Source of the DNA: Barnesiella sp. WM24
Lineage (GTDB): Bacteria; Bacteroidota; Bacteroidia; Bacteroidales; Muribaculaceae
Length of the DNA stretch: 64,000 bases
Reading direction: 5' to 3'
NCBI RefSeq assembly: GCF_004570975.1
Contig: NZ_SPPC01000008.1
Location: forward strand, 62,001-126,000
Under the pieces are notes generated by a model. That model was not told the origin of the DNA and did no database searches. It saw only the letters and a program-made list of their open reading frames with translations. Positions 36,927 to 46,072 of this stretch are shown one piece after another. A program made the position numbers and the translations under genes. Position 1 is the stretch's first letter. Every line of letters starts with the position of its first letter.

Positions 36927-37676
36927 ATGTTTATTGAATCATCATTAGAAACCTTCGGCAAATATTGCATATTCATGCACAGGGTATTTTCCCTTCCGCA
37001 GAAATGGCGCGTGTTCGGGCGCAAGTTTATACAGGAAATCGGCAAGCTTGGCATCGATTCGATACCTCTCACTATTGTCATCTCGATTTTTATCGGTGCG
37101 GTGATATGTATCCAGATGCAGATTAACATGACATCGCCGATTATGCCGGCTTACTCTACCGGTCTCGCGACGCGCGACATCCTTCTTCTTGAATTCAGCT
37201 CTGCTGTGTTGTGTCTTATCCTTTCGGGTAAGGTAGGGTCCAATATAGCCTCCGAGATAGGTACAATGCGTGTCACGGAGCAGATTGACGCCCTTGAGAT
37301 TATGGGTATTAACTCGGCTCAGTTTCTTGTGCTGCCGAAGATTCTCGCGTTTATGGCGTTTATACCTGTACTCGTCATTTTTTCAATAGCCACAGGCCTG
37401 TTTGGCGGATGGATTATCGCGGCGTTCACCGACATGATTCCGGTGTCGCGCTATATATATGGTATACAGACGATGTTTATCGAGTGGTATGTGTGGTACA
37501 CGATTATCAAGGCTCTTGTATTTTCGGTCATCATCACTTCTGTCGCGTCTTATTACGGTTATTACGTGAAGGGTGGCGCGCTTGATGTCGGCAAGGCATC
37601 GACCAATGCCGTAGTGGCAAGCTCGATTCTTATTCTGCTTTTTGACGTGATACTTACTAAACTCCTTTTGCAATGA
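36927..37676 (+). CDS. mlaE: MlaE-family ABC transporter permease
   Basis: This inner-membrane permease belongs to the family that moves phospholipids between the membranes (Mla). It has five to six hydrophobic helices and the conserved sequences SIPLTIVISIFIGAV and GSNIASEIGTMRVTEQIDALEIMG, the latter being the coupling loop that binds the ATPase. The length of 249 residues is typical. mlaF overlaps its stop by four bases. No MCE-domain (MlaD) gene follows; in other genomes it often does, so the third component must lie elsewhere. Confidence 0.93.
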   Translation: MFIESSLETFGKYCIFMHRVFSLPQKWRVFGRKFIQEIGKLGIDSIPLTIVISIFIGAVICIQMQINMTSPIMPAYSTGLATRDILLLEFSSAVLCLILSGKVGSNIASEIGTMRVTEQIDALEIMGINSAQFLVLPKILAFMAFIPVLVIFSIATGLFGGWIIAAFTDMIPVSRYIYGIQTMFIEWYVWYTIIKALVFSVIITSVASYYGYYVKGGALDVGKASTNAVVASSILILLFDVILTKLLLQ

Positions 37677-38449
37677 TTGAAGTCAAGGATATTGAGAAGT
37701 CGTTTGACGGAGTAAAGGTGCTCAAGGGTGTCTCCGCGACTTTTGAAACAGGGAAAACTAATCTTATAATCGGTCAGTCGGGATCGGGAAAGACTGTCAT
37801 GATGAAGTCGCTTGTGGGACTTGTGCGTCCCGAAAAGGGGCAGATTTTATATGACGGTCGTGACTTGCTGTCAATGAATCGTGACGAGGTGCAGCATCTG
37901 CGCACAGAGATAGGCATGCTTTTCCAGGGGTCGGCTCTGTTTGACTCCGAGACTGTGCTTGGCAATGTCGAGTTTCCGCTTATGATGTACACTAAAATGT
38001 CATGGGCTGAACGCAGGGAGCGTGCGCGGTTCTGCCTTGAGCGTGTGGGGCTCAAAGGAGCCGATGATAAATATCCGAGCGAAATTTCAGGCGGTATGCA
38101 GAAGCGAGTGGCTATCGCACGTGCGATAGCGCTTAATCCGAAATATCTTTTCTGCGACGAGCCTAACTCAGGACTTGACCCCAAGACTTCTATTCTTATC
38201 GACGAATTGCTGAGTGACATTACCCATGAATATCAGATAACCACTGTCATAAACACCCATGACATGAACTCTGTGCTTGGCATAGGGGAGAATATCATAT
38301 TTATTAATAAGGGTCATCGCGAGTGGGTAGGCAACAAGGATCTGATTTATCAGACTACAAACGAGGCGCTGAGTCACTTCGTGTTTGCAACCGACCTGTT
38401 CCAGAAAGTGAAAGAATACGTAATCAGCAACGAACATCCTGTGAAATAG
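37673..38449 (+). CDS. mlaF: MlaF-family ABC transporter ATPase
   Basis: This is the ATP-binding partner of MlaE. Walker A is GQSGSGKT, the signature EISGGMQKRVAIARA, and Walker B YLFCDEPNSGLDP. The switch histidine is in NTHDMNS. It is a normal 258-residue ABC ATPase. Its ATG overlaps the stop of mlaE (ATGA), so the pair is translationally coupled and should assemble as a 2:2 transporter for lipids. Confidence 0.95.
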   Translation: MIEVKDIEKSFDGVKVLKGVSATFETGKTNLIIGQSGSGKTVMMKSLVGLVRPEKGQILYDGRDLLSMNRDEVQHLRTEIGMLFQGSALFDSETVLGNVEFPLMMYTKMSWAERRERARFCLERVGLKGADDKYPSEISGGMQKRVAIARAIALNPKYLFCDEPNSGLDPKTSILIDELLSDITHEYQITTVINTHDMNSVLGIGENIIFINKGHREWVGNKDLIYQTTNEALSHFVFATDLFQKVKEYVISNEHPVK

Positions 38450-38452
38450 AAA

Positions 38453-38493
38453 ATGGTGCATCAAGTATTTTTAATCTGATGCACCATCTTGTT
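38453..38493 (+). terminator. Intrinsic terminator after mlaF
   Basis: ATGGTGCATCA (38453-38463) pairs perfectly with TGATGCACCAT (38477-38487), followed by CTTGTT. The loop is 13 bases. It lies between two convergent operons and may act in both directions. Confidence 0.65.
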
Positions 38494-38536
38494 ATGTCTA
38501 TTGACGATCTGCTGTATTTTACTGTTAGGAGTATGG

Positions 38537-39292
38537 TCAGATTACTTCCATGTCGGCATTAAGGCGCTGGCGTACAACTTCATACATGATTACGCCTGCG
38601 GCTACTGACACGTTGAGTGAACCGATGTGTCCGAACTGCGGTATTGACACAAATGTGTCGCAAAGTTTCAATACCTCAGGTGAGATGCCTACATCTTCCG
38701 CTCCCATCACTATTGCGACAGGCACGGTGTAGTCGGCCTGAGTGTAATTGATGTCGACTTTCTCTGAGGCGGCTACTATGCGGTAACCGTTGTCTTTAAG
38801 AAATCTTACAGCTCCGGCTGTGTTGCGTTCGCGACACACCGGCAGATGATGAAGCGCTCCTGCCGATGTCTTGATTGCGTCGCCGCCCACTGACACACTT
38901 CCATGCTCAGGGATTACAATGGCGTCGACTCCGGCACACTCGCAGGTACGGGCTATCGCGCCAAAATTACGCACGTCGGTAATGCCGTCAAGCACTACGA
39001 TAAAGGGTAACACGCCTTCTTCATATAGAGCCGGCACCAGATGGTCGAGGCGGTGGTAGGTGACAGCCGAGAGGATGGCTATTACGCCTTGATGGTTTTT
39101 ACGCGTGATTTTATTCAGCTTTTCTACCGGGACACGCTGAGAAAGCAATTTATTGGCGCGAATCATGCCGAAAAGCTCCGATGCGAGTTCTCCGTTCAGG
39201 TCTTTTTTGATAAGAATCTTGTCTATGTCCTTGCCGGCTTCGATAGCCTCCATGACGGCACGTATGCCAAATATATAGTCGCTTGAATCCAT
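38537..39292 (-). CDS. rlmB: 23S rRNA (guanosine-2'-O-) methyltransferase, RlmB family
   Basis: This SPOUT-fold enzyme is predicted to methylate the ribose of a guanosine in 23S rRNA (G2251 in E. coli). An N-terminal substrate-binding domain (about 1-75) precedes the trefoil-knot domain, which shows the three typical motifs: DGITDVRNFGAIARTCECAG, PVAIVMGAEDVGIS and IPQFGHIGSLNVSVAAG. At 251 residues it is complete. It is the last gene in the minus-strand dnaN-to-rlmB run, 26 bases after recN. Confidence 0.93.
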   Translation of the reverse strand: MDSSDYIFGIRAVMEAIEAGKDIDKILIKKDLNGELASELFGMIRANKLLSQRVPVEKLNKITRKNHQGVIAILSAVTYHRLDHLVPALYEEGVLPFIVVLDGITDVRNFGAIARTCECAGVDAIVIPEHGSVSVGGDAIKTSAGALHHLPVCRERNTAGAVRFLKDNGYRIVAASEKVDINYTQADYTVPVAIVMGAEDVGISPEVLKLCDTFVSIPQFGHIGSLNVSVAAGVIMYEVVRQRLNADMEVI

Positions 39293-39318
39293 ATTGGTTA
39301 TATTAGTAAATTGTTATT

Positions 39319-40986
39319 TTAATCTTGTTGCATGTTAAGCAGCGAACGGGCATTGGCTCTTGCCGCTTCATCTACGGTCGACCCGCTTAGCATCAGGGCA
39401 AGCTCGTCAACGCGGTCGGTCGCAGAGAGTTCGCGCAGGCGGGTGTGGGTGGCGTCGTCGTCATCCTCCTTGTAGACTTTGAAGTGGGCGTTGCCTTTAG
39501 CCGCTACCTGCGGCAGGTGGGTTATGGTTATCACCTGTATATTTCTTGAGATGTCTTTCATCATTACTCCCATGCGGTTTGCCACGTCGCCCGACACTCC
39601 TGTGTCAACTTCGTCAAAGATTATCGACGGCAGTTGCATCTTTGTGGCAATGATTGCTTTTATCGACAGCATGAGTCGGGATATTTCACCGCCTGAGGCT
39701 GTACCGCTTACAGGCATGAGCGGCTGATTTTTATTGAATGCAAATAAAAATTCAATCTTGTCCATGCCCGTCGGAGTCAGTTCGCCCGGAGTCACTTTTA
39801 CCTGAGTGCGCAAGTTTTTCATTCCGAGAGGCATAGCCTGCTGCCTCAGTGTCTCCTCAAATCGAGCCGCCTCCTCGACGCGTCGTTGAGATAGCTCTGC
39901 CGCGAGCTGTTTTGCCGCGTTTTTTGCCCGTCGCGCCTCCTTTTCAAGCTCCTCGATTGTAAACGAGCTGTTTTCAAGCCGGTCAAGCTTTTCCCGCAGT
40001 TCCTCACGCAGGGCTATAAGCTCCGCCACGGTCGACACGCGGTGTTTCTGCTGTAGCGAATATATGGTGTTCAGGCGTGACTCGATAGCCTCAAGCTCTT
40101 CCGGGTCGGCTTGAAATTCCTGATCGTAGGCTGTGAGGGTCTCGGCGATGTCGCGCAGTTCGATGCGCACTGTCTCAAGCCTCTCTCCGATATTGTCGGA
40201 ATCCTCCAGATAGCGGGTCAGTTCCTCGCAGTAGTCGCTTGTCTCGGCAAGTGATGCGAGAGCATTGTGTGTGCCCTCGGAGAGGGCGTCGAGGGCTCCG
40301 CTTATAGTGGTCTTTATGTCGGTTATGTTTGACAATATGTCGCGGTCATGCTCAAGCTGCTCTTGTTCACCGTCGGTAAGTCCGAGTTCGTCAAGCTGTT
40401 CAAGCTGGAAGCGCGTGAAATCCTCGTCGTTGCGGTTTTGCTCAAGCAATTTCTTTGTGTCGTGGAGGCGTTTGAGCGCATTGCGGTAAGACGCGTAGCG
40501 CCTGTGATATTCCGACAGCAGCTCCCCGTTGCCGGCAAGATTGTCGATTACCCTCAGCTGAAAGTCACCCGATGTGAGCAGTTGGTTCTGGTGTTGAGAA
40601 TGTATGTCGACAAGCTGCATCGCCACGTGTGACAGAAGGTCAAGTGTCACGGGGGAGTCATTGATAAATGCACGTGACCTTCCCGCAGGAGCAATCTCGC
40701 GTCGCAATATGCAGAGCGTGTCGTCCCACTCGATGTCATTGTCAAGGCAATACTCTTTCAGCTTCGGATATTTGTTGACTTCAAACGATGCCTCGATTAC
40801 CGACTTCTTGCCTGAATCTCTTACAGCTTTCAGGTCGGCCCTGCCGCCAAGAATCAGTGACAAAGCACCGAGCATTATTGACTTTCCGGCACCTGTCTCA
40901 CCGGTGATGATATTGAACCCGTGGTGAAAGCTGATGTCGACAGTGTCGATAAGCGCGTAGTTGGATATGTGTAGTGACTTGAGCAT
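39319..40986 (-). CDS. recN: DNA repair protein RecN
   Basis: This is an SMC-like ATPase for repair of double-strand breaks. The P-loop GETGAGKSIM is at 29-38; the long middle region (about 150-370) forms an antiparallel coiled coil. The C-terminal lobe carries the signature-like GGEISRLMLSIKAI and Walker B PSIIFDEVDTGVSG. The length of 555 residues is normal. It lies in the dnaN operon, 15 bases behind the DUF4835 gene. The error-prone polymerase genes at 51.7-53.5 kb belong to the same broad response but are not linked. Confidence 0.95.
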   Translation of the reverse strand: MLKSLHISNYALIDTVDISFHHGFNIITGETGAGKSIMLGALSLILGGRADLKAVRDSGKKSVIEASFEVNKYPKLKEYCLDNDIEWDDTLCILRREIAPAGRSRAFINDSPVTLDLLSHVAMQLVDIHSQHQNQLLTSGDFQLRVIDNLAGNGELLSEYHRRYASYRNALKRLHDTKKLLEQNRNDEDFTRFQLEQLDELGLTDGEQEQLEHDRDILSNITDIKTTISGALDALSEGTHNALASLAETSDYCEELTRYLEDSDNIGERLETVRIELRDIAETLTAYDQEFQADPEELEAIESRLNTIYSLQQKHRVSTVAELIALREELREKLDRLENSSFTIEELEKEARRAKNAAKQLAAELSQRRVEEAARFEETLRQQAMPLGMKNLRTQVKVTPGELTPTGMDKIEFLFAFNKNQPLMPVSGTASGGEISRLMLSIKAIIATKMQLPSIIFDEVDTGVSGDVANRMGVMMKDISRNIQVITITHLPQVAAKGNAHFKVYKEDDDDATHTRLRELSATDRVDELALMLSGSTVDEAARANARSLLNMQQD

Positions 40987-41001
40987 TGCTTGAATTGTTA
41001 G

Positions 41002-41919
41002 TTATTTGTTGACTCCACGTTTTATCATGTCAAGGCGCTGCGTCTCCGTAGGATAAATCGAGTATAACAGCTCATAAACACGCTTGCGCTCCTCTTCGGG
41101 GGCTTTGGTATATATGTTGACGAGCTCATCGAGCTTCGCGTCCTTGAACATGGACACCCCGACAGCCATCGGCTGAGTCTCATAGACAGCCTTCACATAG
41201 TCAAGCGTCGACGTGATTTTGGCTCTCCCTTTGTCAGGGCTCATCGACATCTCGTCAAGTCCTGTGCGATGATATTCGTAAAGGAGACTGCGGAGTCCCG
41301 CTGTAGGCTGTTCGGTAAATGTGCCGAGCACAGCGTTACGGTTGCGGTTGTCCTCAAATGCTTTCCATCCGCTCTCGCCGGTTGACTGTGCCATCTGCAC
41401 CACATTGCGGGCGAGCTGAAAGTAAGGGTCGCCGCCTTTGGGTGAAAAGGTGTCAAAGTCGATGCCAAGTATCAGGTAGACATAAAAGTTTATGATTGCG
41501 GTGAGGTTGCTTTCCATCGAGTTTTCTGAAAAGATGAGCGGCTCACCTTCCTGATATTCAAATTCGATTTTATTGTCTTTGAAATTCAGGAGCGTAGTAG
41601 TGTAGGAAGAGTTGTACACCGGACGTGACGACTGCACCTGCAGGTCGCCGCTCATTGCCGGCTCCTCGTAGCTCTTGATGGTGAAAAACATCTTGCACTC
41701 AATCTTCTCTGCCGGAGAAAACTGGGCATTTGTCCACTTGCGTGTGTTTACATAGTCGGCAATCGCGCTTTCGAGGGTCTTGAATATCGATGTATTGGTG
41801 CCCTGTACCTGCGAGTAGTCTACCGTCACCTGGCAGTTGAGCTCCTGGGCTGATAGCCCGGGCATCACGGCAGATGACAGCAAAAGCAATATGCCGGTTG
41901 TTAATGTGTGTAATCTCAT
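41002..41919 (-). CDS. DUF4835-family exported protein
   Basis: The function is unknown. It is a 305-residue protein with a signal peptide (1-24, ending SAQ) followed by a soluble mixed domain typical of DUF4835: LNCQVTVDYSQVQGTN at its start and YSIYPTETQRLDMI near its end. The family is confined to Bacteroidetes as far as I know and recurs between coaBC and recN. The stop and start with coaBC overlap by four bases, so the genes are coupled. A periplasmic or envelope role is likely from the signal alone. Confidence 0.8.
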   Translation of the reverse strand: MRLHTLTTGILLLLSSAVMPGLSAQELNCQVTVDYSQVQGTNTSIFKTLESAIADYVNTRKWTNAQFSPAEKIECKMFFTIKSYEEPAMSGDLQVQSSRPVYNSSYTTTLLNFKDNKIEFEYQEGEPLIFSENSMESNLTAIINFYVYLILGIDFDTFSPKGGDPYFQLARNVVQMAQSTGESGWKAFEDNRNRNAVLGTFTEQPTAGLRSLLYEYHRTGLDEMSMSPDKGRAKITSTLDYVKAVYETQPMAVGVSMFKDAKLDELVNIYTKAPEEERKRVYELLYSIYPTETQRLDMIKRGVNK

Positions 41920-43112
41920 AGGTTGATAATCGAGTCGATTATGTCGGCGGCTACCTCGCGCTTGCTTTTCAGGGCGAAGGCTGTCTCTTTGCCGTCGGCG
42001 GTGAAAATGGTGATTTTATTGGTGTCGGTGCCAAATCCGGCTCCTTTGTCGCGAAGCGAGTTTAGCACAATCATGTCAAGATTTTTGGACCGTAGCTTTT
42101 TCATGGCGTTGTCAAACTCGTGGTCGGTCTCCAGCGCAAAGCCTATGAGTTTCTGTCCGTCACGCTTTTTCTGTCCGAGCGCTTTTGCTATGTCGGGGTT
42201 CTTGACAAGATGGATGACAGGCGGCTCGCTATCTTCCCGCTTTATTTTGGACTCGGCACATTCTGCCGGCGCATAGTCAGCTACCGCCGCACACATCACC
42301 GCGCAGTCGACCGAAGGAAATTCTTCCTCACATGCCGCGAGCATCTCGCGCGCCGATTCCACTTTGACGACCTTTACCGACGGATGGCTCGGGGCTATGT
42401 CCACCGGACCGCTTACAATCACAACCTCGGCTCCACGGCTCGCCGCCTCATCGGCAATGGCATAGCCCATCTTCCCGGTGCTGTAGTTTCCGATAAATCT
42501 TACCGGATCGATTTTCTCGTAGGTAGGGCCAGCGGTAACAAGCAGGTTTTTGCCTTTCAGCTCGTCGCGCCGGCTGAAAAAGTCGTCAAGCACCTTGAAA
42601 ATGTTTTCAGGCTCTTCCATTCTGCCTTTCCCGACGAGATGACTTGCAAGTTCGCCTGAGGCGGGCTCGATAATTGTGTTGCCGTAAGAGCGCAGCAGAT
42701 TGAGATTGCGTGTGGTGGTCGGGTGGGCAAACATGTCAAGGTCCATTGCCGGGGCCACAAACACGGGCGCTTTTGCCGAGAGGTAAGTTGTGATGAGCAT
42801 GTTGTCGGCGACGCCGTTTGCCATCTTGGCGATGGTCGATGCGGTTGCCGGCGCTATGACCATTGCATCGGCCCATAGCCCGAGGTCTACGTGACTGTGC
42901 CACTCGCCTGTATTGGCTGTGAAAAATTCACTTACCACAGGCTTGCCGCTCAGTGCCGACAGAGTGACCGGCGTTATGAACTCTTTGCCGGAAGGGGTCA
43001 TCACAACCTGCACCTCCGCTCCCGCCTTGATGAAAAGGCGTAGCAGAGATGCTGATTTGTAAGCGGCTATTCCGCCTGATATTCCGAGTATGATATGTTT
43101 GCCTTTTAGCAT
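41916..43112 (-). CDS. coaBC: Phosphopantothenoylcysteine decarboxylase / phosphopantothenate-cysteine ligase
   Basis: This bifunctional enzyme makes 4'-phosphopantetheine for coenzyme A. The N-terminal flavin domain (CoaC, about 1-180) begins with GISGGIAAYKSASLLR and has the catalytic histidine H74 in HVDLG. The C-terminal ligase domain (CoaB) begins near 185 with VTAGPTYEKIDPVRFIGN. Two decarboxylase residues important in E. coli Dfp are changed: the Asn of PAMN is Asp (D124 in PAMDLDMF), and the Cys of the LACG flap is Ser (S156 in ELASHLVGKGRM). This may be a lineage variant. It lies in the dnaN operon, upstream of and overlapping DUF4835. Confidence 0.94.
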   Translation of the reverse strand: MLKGKHIILGISGGIAAYKSASLLRLFIKAGAEVQVVMTPSGKEFITPVTLSALSGKPVVSEFFTANTGEWHSHVDLGLWADAMVIAPATASTIAKMANGVADNMLITTYLSAKAPVFVAPAMDLDMFAHPTTTRNLNLLRSYGNTIIEPASGELASHLVGKGRMEEPENIFKVLDDFFSRRDELKGKNLLVTAGPTYEKIDPVRFIGNYSTGKMGYAIADEAASRGAEVVIVSGPVDIAPSHPSVKVVKVESAREMLAACEEEFPSVDCAVMCAAVADYAPAECAESKIKREDSEPPVIHLVKNPDIAKALGQKKRDGQKLIGFALETDHEFDNAMKKLRSKNLDMIVLNSLRDKGAGFGTDTNKITIFTADGKETAFALKSKREVAADIIDSIINL

Positions 43113-43133
43113 TGTTGTCAGGTATTGTTGCTA

Positions 43134-43895
43134 TTATCTTAAACGCATTCTGATGCGGGTTATTACCTTCTTTGTGTTTTCAGCAAACTCACCCTGCATC
43201 ATCCAGCTGTAATATCCCGGGTCGGTGCGGAATACCTTTTCCACTTCCTCGCCTTTGTATTTGCCGAAGTTGAACACTTCTTTTCCCGCCTCGTTGAAGA
43301 TGATGCGCCCCATCAGGTCGGCATTCTTGTTCATTGACGAAAATTCCGACAGGAAAGCTACATCATTTTTCAGTGTAGGGTAGCGGTCAAGCTGGGCTTT
43401 CAGCACCTCGTAAGTGGCACGGGTATCAGCGTTGGCTGAATGTGCCTCGGTGAGGTCCTTGCCGCAATAAAACTTGTAGGCTGCCACAAGTGTGCGCTGT
43501 TCCATCTTGTGAAATATATTTTGCACGTCGACAAATTTGTGACGGGCAAGGTCGATGGTGACTCCGGCGTGGGAAAATTCCTGAACCAGAAGCGGCACAT
43601 CGAAGCGGTTGGAGTTGAATCCGGCTATGTCGCAGCCAAGAAATACCTGGGCAAGTTCCTTTGCCACCTGCTTGAATGTCGGGCAATCTTTCACATCCTC
43701 GTCAGTGATATGATGGATTGCTGTCGACTCCGGCGGTATCGGCATCCCGGGGTTTATGCGGAGTGTGCGTTCGATTTCCTCTCCTGAAGGCATAACCTTG
43801 ATGTAGGAAATTTCTACAATCTTGTCGCGTAGCACGTTTGTGCCCGTGGTCTCAAGGTCAAAAAACACTATAGGGTTTCTGAGTGCAAGTTCCAT
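43134..43895 (-). CDS. DnaQ-like 3'-5' exonuclease
   Basis: This is a DEDDh exonuclease of the DNA polymerase III epsilon family. ExoI is FFDLETTGTN (D13, E15), with a central DIAGFNSNRFDVPLL and the C-terminal SANADTRATYEVL with the last aspartate. After about residue 190 a short extra domain follows (FNFGKYKGEEVEKVFRTDPGYYSWMMQ), found in Bacteroidetes homologues and resembling a small DNA-binding unit. It follows dnaN by 15 bases. It may be the replicative proofreading subunit or an accessory nuclease; the operon with the clamp favours a replication role. Confidence 0.85.
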   Translation of the reverse strand: MELALRNPIVFFDLETTGTNVLRDKIVEISYIKVMPSGEEIERTLRINPGMPIPPESTAIHHITDEDVKDCPTFKQVAKELAQVFLGCDIAGFNSNRFDVPLLVQEFSHAGVTIDLARHKFVDVQNIFHKMEQRTLVAAYKFYCGKDLTEAHSANADTRATYEVLKAQLDRYPTLKNDVAFLSEFSSMNKNADLMGRIIFNEAGKEVFNFGKYKGEEVEKVFRTDPGYYSWMMQGEFAENTKKVITRIRMRLR

Positions 43896-43910
43896 TCTGA
43901 AGTGTGGATT

Positions 43911-45041
43911 TTAGAAGTCGGTAACAGTCATGGGCATGAGGAGCATCAGAAGCTCGTCGCCTTCTTTTTCATCGGAGGGAAGGAACACGCCCGGACGGCT
44001 CGGATCCGACAGCTTGATTACAAGGTCGTCGGTCGAGATTGTGCTTGAGATTTCAATAAGGTAGGGGGCGCTGAATCCGATTACCATCTCATTGCCGGTG
44101 AAGTCGCAGGCTACTTCCTCGCGTGCCGACGTGCAGAAGTTGTTGTCGGTGGCGCGGAGTGTCATCTTGTCGCTTTCAATCTTGAACTTGACAAGTCCGT
44201 GGCCCTGGTCTACAAATACGCCTACGCGACGCACCGCATTAAGGAACGAGTGACGGTCAACTGTGATGACATAAGGATTGTTTGCCGGAATAACACGGTT
44301 GTAGTCAGGAAACGAGCCCTTGATGAAGCGGCAGTTGAACTTGTAGGCGGCGCTCTCGAAAGTCACGCTCTTAGGCGCTACAGTCACCTTGATTTCGCTT
44401 TCCTTGGCAAATACATTCTTGATTACTGTCGCCGGCTTTACGGGGAGTATGAACGAGCCTTCAAATCCCGGCTCTCCTACTGAGTTGCGGTAACGCACGA
44501 GCTTGCGGGTGTCGGTGGCTACAAAAGTGATCGAGTCGGGCTTGATGTCCCATAGGATACCCATCATCTGCGGACGCAAGTCGTCGTTGCCTACGGCAAA
44601 GAGGGTATTGTCGATGCCTTTAAGTAACTGGTCGGCAGGGTAGGTGAACGTGAATACGCCTTCGGTTGCGTCAGTGTCCTCGTTTGCCGGATATTCGTTG
44701 CCGTTCAAGGCTATGAAAGAGTAATTACCGTTGCTGTATTTTATCTCCACCGACAGGTTGTCGTCGTTGATGATAAATTCCATGCCCTGGTCAGGCATCT
44801 CCTTCAGCAGGTCGACTATGCGGCGGGCATCTACACAAAACTTGCCTTCACCGTCGGCATCCATAACCTCAAGGCTTGCCACAAGCGTGTTCTCAAGGTC
44901 GGAGGCAGTGATTGTAAGGGTGTTGTCGTTTAGCTCAAACAGGAAGTTGTTGAGCACCGTCAAGGCGTTCTTGGAGTTAATTACTTTGCTGACAGCCGAA
45001 ACGTAGCTGTATAGCGTCTTGCTGGAGACATTAAATTTCAT
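43911..45041 (-). CDS. dnaN: DNA polymerase III beta subunit (sliding clamp)
   Basis: This is the ring-shaped clamp that holds DNA polymerases on DNA. It starts MKFNVSSKTLYSYVSAVSKV and is about 376 residues, with three tandem clamp domains ending in LLMPMTVTDF, where the protein-binding pocket lies (LMPM motif). An upstream in-frame ATG would add 18 residues but lies on the -7 box side, so 45041 is chosen. It is the first gene of the minus-strand operon dnaN, exonuclease, coaBC, DUF4835, recN, rlmB. dnaA is not next to it. Confidence 0.97.
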   Translation of the reverse strand: MKFNVSSKTLYSYVSAVSKVINSKNALTVLNNFLFELNDNTLTITASDLENTLVASLEVMDADGEGKFCVDARRIVDLLKEMPDQGMEFIINDDNLSVEIKYSNGNYSFIALNGNEYPANEDTDATEGVFTFTYPADQLLKGIDNTLFAVGNDDLRPQMMGILWDIKPDSITFVATDTRKLVRYRNSVGEPGFEGSFILPVKPATVIKNVFAKESEIKVTVAPKSVTFESAAYKFNCRFIKGSFPDYNRVIPANNPYVITVDRHSFLNAVRRVGVFVDQGHGLVKFKIESDKMTLRATDNNFCTSAREEVACDFTGNEMVIGFSAPYLIEISSTISTDDLVIKLSDPSRPGVFLPSDEKEGDELLMLLMPMTVTDF

Positions 45042-45072
45042 GATTGCGTGATTTGGTTTTTCTTTTAACTTA

Positions 45073-45105
45073 CAAAAATAGCAATTTATTCTCACTTATC
45101 ACCAA
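45073..45105 (-). promoter_or_regulatory. Promoter of the dnaN operon
   Basis: On the minus strand TTG (45105-45103), 22 bases, then TATTTTTG (45080-45073), 31 bases before the ATG. Confidence 0.7.
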
Positions 45106-45217
45106 AATTTGCCAATTAACTTCCCCGCTTTCGTCGGGAAACTCAAAATGGAAGTCAAAATCGGTCCGGCATCGAGTCGTAATTTTTGAGCGGCACGTGT
45201 TAAAAAAATGTCCGGGG

Positions 45218-45250
45218 TTTGTCTTTTGTCGGGAAAATGTTATAATTTTG
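45218..45250 (+). promoter_or_regulatory. Promoter of the patatin gene
   Basis: TTTG (45218-45221), 21 bases, then TAATTTTG (45243-45250), 25 bases ahead of the TTG start. Confidence 0.7.
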
Positions 45251-45275
45251 TGATTTAATTGAAAGCATTTATATT

Positions 45276-46055
45276 TTGACAAAAAGAAAACCATATAAGC
45301 TTGGTGTTGCGTTAAGCGGAGGCGGAGCGCGTGGGTTTGCCCACGTAGGGGCCTTATATGCAATGGAAGAGCTTGGTGTAAAACCTGATATAATAGCCGG
45401 AGTGAGCGCCGGCTCTATCGCAGCGTCGCTTTACTGCTCCGGACTTTCTCCGCTTGACATAATGAAGCTGTTTTTCACCCAGAAGTTTTCTGATTTTGCC
45501 GAGATAAGTGTGCCTAAGGACGGCTTTTTCAAGATGAACGGCTTTAAGGCGTTTCTCAAGAAAAACCTTAAAGTCGACATGATGGAGCAGTGTCCTATCC
45601 CGCTTGTAATCTGTGCCACCGACCTTGACAATTGTGTCCCTGTCCAGTGGAGAGAGGGGCTTATAACCGAGAGAGTGATGGCGTCGTGTGCGATGCCTAT
45701 CATCTTCAAGCCGGTCAAGATTGACGGGCGTCATTATGTCGACGGGGGAGTGTTACACAATCTGCCGTCGTGGGCGCTCAGGGATGAATGTGATTACCTG
45801 ATAGGTGTTAATGTAAGCCCTGTTTCAAAGCAGAAGACTTACAGCGGTACAATAATGGATGTGGCTCTGCGCACCTATCATCTGATGGCGCGTACTAATG
45901 CTGTCGGTGACATGAACATGTGTGACCTTGTCGTGTCGACCGACTCGATTGCCGACCTGAGGGTGTTTAACATGAAAGAGAAGGAGCGTATGTTCAAGAG
46001 CGGCTACAAATCTGCAAAAGAGGCGCTCCTTAACAGTGGGATTGTGAAAAAGTAA
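45276..46055 (+). CDS. Patatin-like phospholipase
   Basis: This is a cytoplasmic lipid acyl hydrolase. The oxyanion loop GGGARG (15-20), the nucleophile S45 in GVSAGS and the catalytic D156 in DGGVLHN form the Ser-Asp dyad. It resembles the RssA/YchK-type short patatins. The start is a TTG at 45276; there is no ATG in frame between the promoter and the patatin motif, so this unusual start is likely real. The GH13 gene follows 17 bases later, so the two are probably co-transcribed. Confidence 0.9.
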   Translation: MTKRKPYKLGVALSGGGARGFAHVGALYAMEELGVKPDIIAGVSAGSIAASLYCSGLSPLDIMKLFFTQKFSDFAEISVPKDGFFKMNGFKAFLKKNLKVDMMEQCPIPLVICATDLDNCVPVQWREGLITERVMASCAMPIIFKPVKIDGRHYVDGGVLHNLPSWALRDECDYLIGVNVSPVSKQKTYSGTIMDVALRTYHLMARTNAVGDMNMCDLVVSTDSIADLRVFNMKEKERMFKSGYKSAKEALLNSGIVKK

Positions 46056-46072
46056 GTGAATCTAAAATCAAC

